A stretch of DNA of 64,000 bases from assembly GCA_029851415.1 (NCBI GenBank), contig CM056742.1, positions 91,254,748 through 91,318,747 on the forward strand, in the 5' to 3' direction. This DNA is from Eretmocerus hayati (Eukaryota > Arthropoda > Insecta > Hymenoptera > Aphelinidae). The position numbers and the translations under genes are program-made. Under the pieces are notes generated by a model that made no database searches, was not told the DNA's origin, and worked only from the letters and a program-made list of their open reading frames with translations. This document shows, piece by piece, positions 58,501-64,000 of this stretch. Position 1 is the first letter of the stretch; every line of letters starts with the position of its first letter.

Positions 58501-61500
58501 TCACTGGGATCGGCCCGCCAAAACTCCCGCTGAAAGGTTTCTGAAAGGTTTCCGAAAGGTGTCCCTGAAATCGGCTCGTCAAAACTTTCGCTGGAAGGTT
58601 TCTGAAAGGTTTCCGGAAGGTGTCCCTGGAATCGGCTTATCAAAACTTTCGGTGGAATGATCTGAAAGGTTCCCGAAAGGTGTCCCTCTAATCAGCTTGT
58701 CGAAACTTTCGGTAAAGGGTTTCTGAAAGGTTTCCGAATGGTGTCCCTGGAATCGGCCCGTCAAAACTTTCGGTGACGGGTTTCTGAAAGGTTCCCGAAA
58801 GGTGTCCCTGGAATCGGCTCGTCAAAACTCTTGGTGGAACGTTCCTGAAAGGTTCCGGAAAAGTGTCCCTGGAATCAGCTCGTCAAAACTTTCGGTGGAG
58901 GGTTTCCGGAAGGTTTCCGAAAGGTGTCCCTGGAATCGGCCCGTCAAAACTCTCGGTGACGGGTTTCTGAAAGGTTTCCGGGAGGTGTCCCTGGAATCGG
59001 CTCGCGGGAAAATTCCGCTGAAAGGTTTCTGAGAGGTCCTCGAAAGTCGTCCCTGGAATCAGCTCGTCAAAACTTTCGGTGAAGGATTTCTGAGAGGTTC
59101 TCGGAAGGTGTCCCTGGAATCGGCTCGTCAGAACTTCCGCTGAAAGGTTTCTGAAAGGTTCCCGGAAGGTGTCCCTTGAATCGGCCCCCCAAAAGTTTCG
59201 GTGAAGGGTTCCTGAAAGGTTTCCGAAAGGTGTCCCTTGAATCGGCTCGTCAAAACTTTCGGTGGAAGGATCTGGAACTTTTCCGAGAGGTGTCACTGGA
59301 ATCGGCCCGCCAAAACATCCGCTGAAAGGTTTCTGAAAGGTTCCCGAAAGGTGTACCTGGAATCGGTTCGTCAAAACTTTCGGTAAAGGGTTCCTGAAAG
59401 GTTCCCGAAAGGTGTCCCTGGAATCGGCTGGTCAAAACTTTCGCTGAAAGGTTTCTGAAAGGTTCCCGGAAGGTGTCCCTGGAATTGACCCGCCAAAACT
59501 TTCGGCGGAGGTTTTCTGAATGAATTCCGAAAAGTGTCCCTGGAATCGGCTCGTCAAAACATTCGGTGGAATGATCTGAAAGGTTCCCGAAAGGTGTCCC
59601 TCTAATCAGCTCGTCAAAACTCTCGGTGAAGGGTTTCTGAAAGGTGTCCCTTGGATCGGCTCGTCGAAACTTTCGGTGAAGGGTTTCTGAAAGGTTTCCG
59701 GAAGGTGTACCTAGAATCGGTTCGTCAAAACTTTCGGTGAAGGGTTTCTGAAAGGTTTCCGGACGGTGTCCCTGGGATCGGCTCGTCAAAACTTTCGGTG
59801 AAGGGTTTCTGGAAGGTTTCCGAAAGCTGTCCCTGGAATCGGCCCGCCAAAACTTCCGCTGGAAGCTTCCTGGAGGTTTCCCGAAAGGTGTCCCTGGAAT
59901 TGACCCGCCAAAACTTCCGCTGGAAGGTTTCTGAAAGTTTTCCGAAAGGTGTCACTGGAATCGGCCCGCCAAAACTCCCGCTGGAAGGTTTCTGAAAGGT
60001 TTCCGAAGGGTGTCCCTGAAATCGGCTCGTCAAAACTCTCGGTGGAGGGTTTCTGAAAGGTTTCCGAATGGTGTCCCTGGAATCGGCCCGTCAAAACTTT
60101 CGCTGAGAGGTTTCTGAAACGTTCCCGAATGGTGTCCCTGGAATCGGCTCGTCAAAACTTCCGGTGGAATGATCTGAAAGGTTCCCGAAAGGTGTCCCTT
60201 GAATCGGCTCGTCAAATCTTTCGGTGGAAGGATCTGGAAGGTTCCCGAAAGGTGTACCTGGAATCGGTTCGTCAAAATTTTCGGTAAAGGGTTTCTGAAA
60301 GGTTCCCGAAAGGTGTCCCTGGAATCGGCTGGTCAAAACTTTCGCTGGAAGGTTTCTGAAAGGTTCCCTTAAGGTGTCCCTGGAATTGACCCGCCAAAAC
60401 TTTCGGTGAAGGGTTTCTAAAAGGTTTCCGAAAGGTGTCCCTCGAATCGGCTCGTCAAAACATTCGGTGGAATGATCTGAAAGGTTCCCGAAAGGTGTCC
60501 CTCTGATCAGCTCGTCAAAACTTTCGGTGAAGGTTTTCTGAAAGGTGTCCCTGGGATCGGCTCGTCGAAACTTCCGGTGGAGGGTTTCTGAAAGGTTCCC
60601 GGAAGGTGTACCTGGAATCGGTTCATCAAAACTTTCGGTGAAGGGTTTCTGAAAGGTGTCCCTGGGATCGGCTCGTCGAAACTTTCGGTTAAGGGTTTCT
60701 GAAAGGTTTCCGGAAGGTGTACCTGGAATCGGTTCGTCAAAACTTTCGGTGAAGGGTTTCTGAAAGGTTTCCGGACGGTGTCCCTGGGATCGGCTCGTCA
60801 AAACTTCCGGTGAAGGGTTTCTGGAAGGTTTCCGAAAGCTGTCCCTGGAATCGGCCCGCCAAAACTTCCGCTGGAAGGTTTCTGAAAGTTTTCCGAAAGG
60901 TGTCACTGGAATCGGCCCGCCAAAACTCCCGCTTTGAGGTTTCTGAAAGGTTTCCGAAAGCTGTTCCTGGAATCGGCCCGCCAAAACTTCCGCTGGAAGG
61001 TTTCTGAAAGTTTTCCGAAAGGTGTCACTGGGATCGGCCCGCCAAAACTCCCGCTGAAAGGTTTCTGAAAGGTTTCCGAAAGGTGTCCCTGAAATCGGCT
61101 CGTCAAAACTTTCGCTGGAAGGTTTCTGAAAGGTTTCCGGAAGGTGTCCCTGGAATCGGCTTATCAAAACTTTCGGTGGAATGATCTGAAAGGTTCCCGA
61201 AAGGTGTCCCTCTAATCAGCTTGTCGAAACTTTCGGTAAAGGGTTTCTGAAAGGTTTCCGAATGGTGTCCCTGGAATCGGCCCGTCAAAACTTTCGGTGA
61301 CGGGTTTCTGAAAGGTTTCCGGGAGGTGTCCCTGGAATCGGCCCGTCAAAACTTTCGCTGAGAGGTTTCTGAAACGTTCCCGAATGGTGTCCCTGGAATC
61401 GGCTCGTCAAAACTTTCGGTGGAATGATCTGACGTGTTCCGAAAGGTGTCCCTTGAATCGGCTCGTCAAATCTTTCGGTGGAAGGATCTGGAAGGTTTCC

Positions 61501-64000
61501 GAAAGGTGTCACTGGAATCGGCCCGCCAAAACATCCGCTGAAAGGTTTCTGAAAGGTTCCCGAAAGGTGTACCTGGAATCGGTTCGTCAAAACTTTCGCT
61601 GAAAGGTTTCTGAAAGGTTCCCTTAAGGTGTCCCTGGAATTGACCCGCCAAAACTTTCGGTGAAGGGTTTCTAAAAGGTTTCCGAAAGGTGTCCCTGGAA
61701 TCGGCTCGTCAAAACATTTGGTGGAATGATCTGAAAGGTTCCCGAAAGGTGTCCCTCTGATCAGCTACTCAAAACTTTCGGTGAAGGTTCTCTGAAAGGT
61801 GTCCCTGGGATCGGCTCGTCGAAACTTCCGGTGAAGGGTTTCTGAAAATTTTCCGGAAGGTGTACCTGGAATCGGTTCATCAAAACTTTCGGTGAAGGGT
61901 TTCTGAAAGGTGTCCCTGGGATCGGCTCGTCGAAACTTTCGGTTAAGGGTTTCTGAAAGGTTTCCGGAAGGTGTACCTGGAATCGGTTCGTCAAAACTTT
62001 CGATGAAGGGTTTCTGAAAGGTTTCCGGACGGTGTCCCTGGGATCGGCTCGTCAAAACTTCCGGTGAAGGGTTTCTGGAAGGTTTCCGAAAGCTGTCCCT
62101 GGAATCGGCCCGCCAAAACTTCCGCTGGAAGGTTTCTGGAAGTTTTCCGAAAGGTGTCACTGGAATCGGCCCGCCAAAACTCCCGCTTTGAGGTTTCTGA
62201 AAGGTTTCCGAAAGCTGTTCCTGGAATCGGCCCGCCAAAACTTCCGCTGGGAGGTTTCTGAAAGTTTTCCGAAAGGTGTCACTGGGATCGGCCCGCCAGA
62301 ACTCCCGCTGAAAGGTTTCTGAAAGGTTTCCGGACGGTGTCCCTGGGATCGGCTCGTCAAAACTTTCGGTGAAGGGTTTCTGGAAGGTTTCCGAAAGCTG
62401 TCCCTGGAATCGGCCCGCCAAAACTTCCGCTGGAAGCTTTCTAGAGGTTTCCCGAGAGGTGTCACTGGAATCGGCCCGCCAAAACTCCCGCTTTGAGGTT
62501 TCTGAAAGGTTTCCGAAAGCTGTCCCTGGAATTGACCCGCCAAAACTTCCGCTGGAAGGTTTATGAAAGTTTTCCGAAAGGTGTCACTGGAATCGGCCCG
62601 CCAAAACTCCCGCTGAAAGGTTTCTGAAAGGTTTCCGAAGGGTGTCCCTGAAATCGGCTCGTCAAAACTCTCGGTGAAGGGTTTCTGAAAGGTTTCCGGA
62701 TGGTGTCCCTGGAATCGGCTTATCAAAACTTTCGGTGGAATGATCTGAAAGGTTTCCGAAAGGTGTCCCTGGGATCGGCTCATCGAAACTTTCGATGAAG
62801 GGTTTCTGAAAGGTTCCCGAAAGGTGTCCCTGGAATCGGCTCGTCAAAACTCTTGGTGGAACGTTCCTGGAAGGTTCCGGAAAAGTGTCCCTGGAATCGG
62901 CTCGCGGAAAAATTTCCATGAAAGGTTTCTGAGAGGTCCTCGAAAGGTGTCCCTGGAATCGGCCCCCCAAAACTTTCGGTGAAGGGTTCCTGAAAGGTTT
63001 CCGAAAGGTGTCCCTTGAATCGGCTCGTCAAAACTTTCGGTGGAAGGATCTGGAAGGTTTCCGAGAGGTGTCACTGGAATCGGCCCGCCAAAACATCCGC
63101 TGAAAGGTTTCTGAAAGGTTCCCGGAAGGTGTACCTGGAATCGGTTCGTCAAAACTTTTGGTAAAGGGTTCCTGAAAGGTTCCCGAAAGGTGTCCCTGGA
63201 ATCGGCTGGTCAAAACTTTCGCTGAAAGGTTTCTGAAAGGTTCCCGGAAGGTGTCCCTGGAATTGACCCGCCAAAACTCTCGGCGAGGGGTTTCTCAATG
63301 GTTTCCGAAAGGTGTCCCTGGAATCGGCTCGTCAAAACATTCGGTGGAATGATCTGAAAGGTTCCCGAAAGGTGTCCCTCTAATCAGCTCGTCAAAACTT
63401 TCGGTGAAGGGTTTCTGAAAGGTGTCCCTGGGATCGGCTCGTCGAAACTTTCGGTGAAGGGTTTCTGAAAGGTTTCCGGAAGGTGTACCTGGGATCGGTT
63501 CGTCAAAACTTTCGGTGAAGGGTTTCTGAAAGGTTTCCGGACGGTGTCCCTGGGATCGGCTCGTCAAAACTTTCGGTGAAGGGTTTCTGGAAGGTTTCCG
63601 AAAGCTGTCCCTGGAATCGGCCCGCGAAAACTTCCGCTGGAAGGTTTCTGAAAGTTTTCCGAAAGGTGTCACTGGAATCGGCCCGCCAAAACTCCCGCTT
63701 TGAGGTTTCTGAAAGGTTTCCGAAAGCTGTCCCTGGAATCGGCCCGCCAAAACTTCCGCTGGAAGGTTTCTGAAAGTTTTCCGAAAGGTGTCACTGGAAT
63801 CGGCCCGAGAAAACTCCCGCTGGAAGGTTTCTGAAAGGTTTCCGAAAGGTGTCCCTGAAATCGGCTCGTCAAAACTTTCGGTAAAGGGTTTCTGAAAGGT
63901 TTCCGAATGGTGTCCCTGGAATCGGCCCGTCAAAACTTTCGCTGAGAGGTTTCTGAAACGTTCCCGAATGGTGTCCCTGGAATCGGCTCGTCAAAACTTT
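52510..64000. repeat. Third copy of the large block (B3), cut by the window end
   Basis: This repeats about 12.43-23.97 kb, offset 40084, then 40023, 40803 and 40559. It includes sequence left of B1, so the duplicated segment is larger than the B1/B2 unit. It carries two private changes: a 780-bp tandem gain and a 244-base (four-monomer) loss near 62.9 kb relative to 22.1-22.3 kb. Confidence 0.85.
57354..58913. repeat. Private 780-bp tandem duplication in B3
   Basis: Bases 57354-58133 are repeated at 58134-58913. The matching regions in B1 (about 17334-18113) and B2 (about 26976-27755) are single. The joint near 58134 fuses GGTTTCCGGAAGG to TTCCCGAAAGG. Confidence 0.85.

Larger units (their letters stand above)
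6786..64000. repeat. 61-bp satellite array, about 940 monomers, unbroken to the window edge
   Basis: The commonest monomer is 61 bases: GGTGTCCCTGGAATCGG, then CTCGTCAAAACTTTCGG, then TGAAG, G, and two 11-base subrepeats GGTTTCTGAAA and GGTTTCCGAAA. It is about 49% GC with four CpG sites. Variants are 60 bases (GTGGAATGATCTG in place of GTGAAGGGTTTCTG) and 50 bases (second 11-mer missing). Others carry TTGACCCGCC, a C-run, or CTCGCGGAAAAA. No transposon, gene or unique spacer interrupts the array. Open frames within it are by-products of monomer length and are not annotated. Position in the chromosome (centromere, heterochromatin, sex or B chromosome) cannot be told from sequence alone. Confidence 0.95.

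Noticed and set aside
6786..64000. CRISPR array
   Set aside because: Repeats abut without unique spacers, the unit is a 61-bp satellite, and the context is eukaryotic with no cas genes.
6786..64000. Heat-shock-element arrays from GAA/TTC words in GGTTTCTGAAAGGTTTCCGAAA
   Set aside because: The TTC and GAA triplets are one base apart, not two, so they do not form the nGAAnnTTCn pattern.

Overview
The window looks like nuclear DNA of an animal, most likely an arthropod. The evidence is an AT-rich, gene-poor flank, a long single-exon transposase of the CACTA/Tnp2-like type, degenerate tRNA-related inverted elements, a TATA box paired with an arthropod-style TCAGT initiator, eukaryotic splice signals, and a tandem satellite filling about 90% of the sequence. 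Nothing points to a prokaryote: there are no operons, no compact coding and no Shine-Dalgarno context. The species cannot be named from the sequence.

Bases 1-6785 are the only non-satellite part. The first 690 bases hold two convergent, about 93% identical elements with tRNA-Thr-like heads. A 750-residue transposase gene lies on the minus strand (1194-3446), with a cluster of palindromic TGGCCA motifs 200-420 bases upstream of its start (3648-3868). Bases 3.9-5.8 kb have no gene I recognise, only poly-C and a small duplicated hairpin-forming patch (4796-4943). From 5822 to 6771 there is a plausible transcription unit on the plus strand: TATA box, initiator, a leader exon containing an internal duplication, an intron with a good donor and acceptor and a striking 36-bp-stem hairpin, then an ATG exon for a 97-residue proline-rich peptide. 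Its stop codon lies about 15 bases before the satellite begins, so transcription from this promoter would run into the array.

Bases 6786-64000 are one uninterrupted tandem array of a 61-bp monomer (roughly 940 copies, no unique spacer DNA), running off the right edge. The array is organised at several scales. Two 11-bp subrepeats lie inside each monomer. There are 60-bp and 50-bp monomer variants, 780-bp, 963-bp, 1095-bp, 3027-bp and 4.1-kb duplications, and a 9.6-kb block. That block is present twice in tandem (about 14.07-23.77 and 23.77-33.41 kb), and a third copy starts about 40 kb after the first (52.5-64 kb). Copies differ by scattered substitutions and by private gains or losses of whole monomers, so their order of origin can be read. 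Many open frames exist in the array because 61 is not a multiple of 3 and the monomer has few stops. I regard all of them as non-genic.

No gene-to-gene pathway can be proposed. The link with most biological interest is the promoter-intron-exon unit abutting the array, which could produce satellite-containing RNA.
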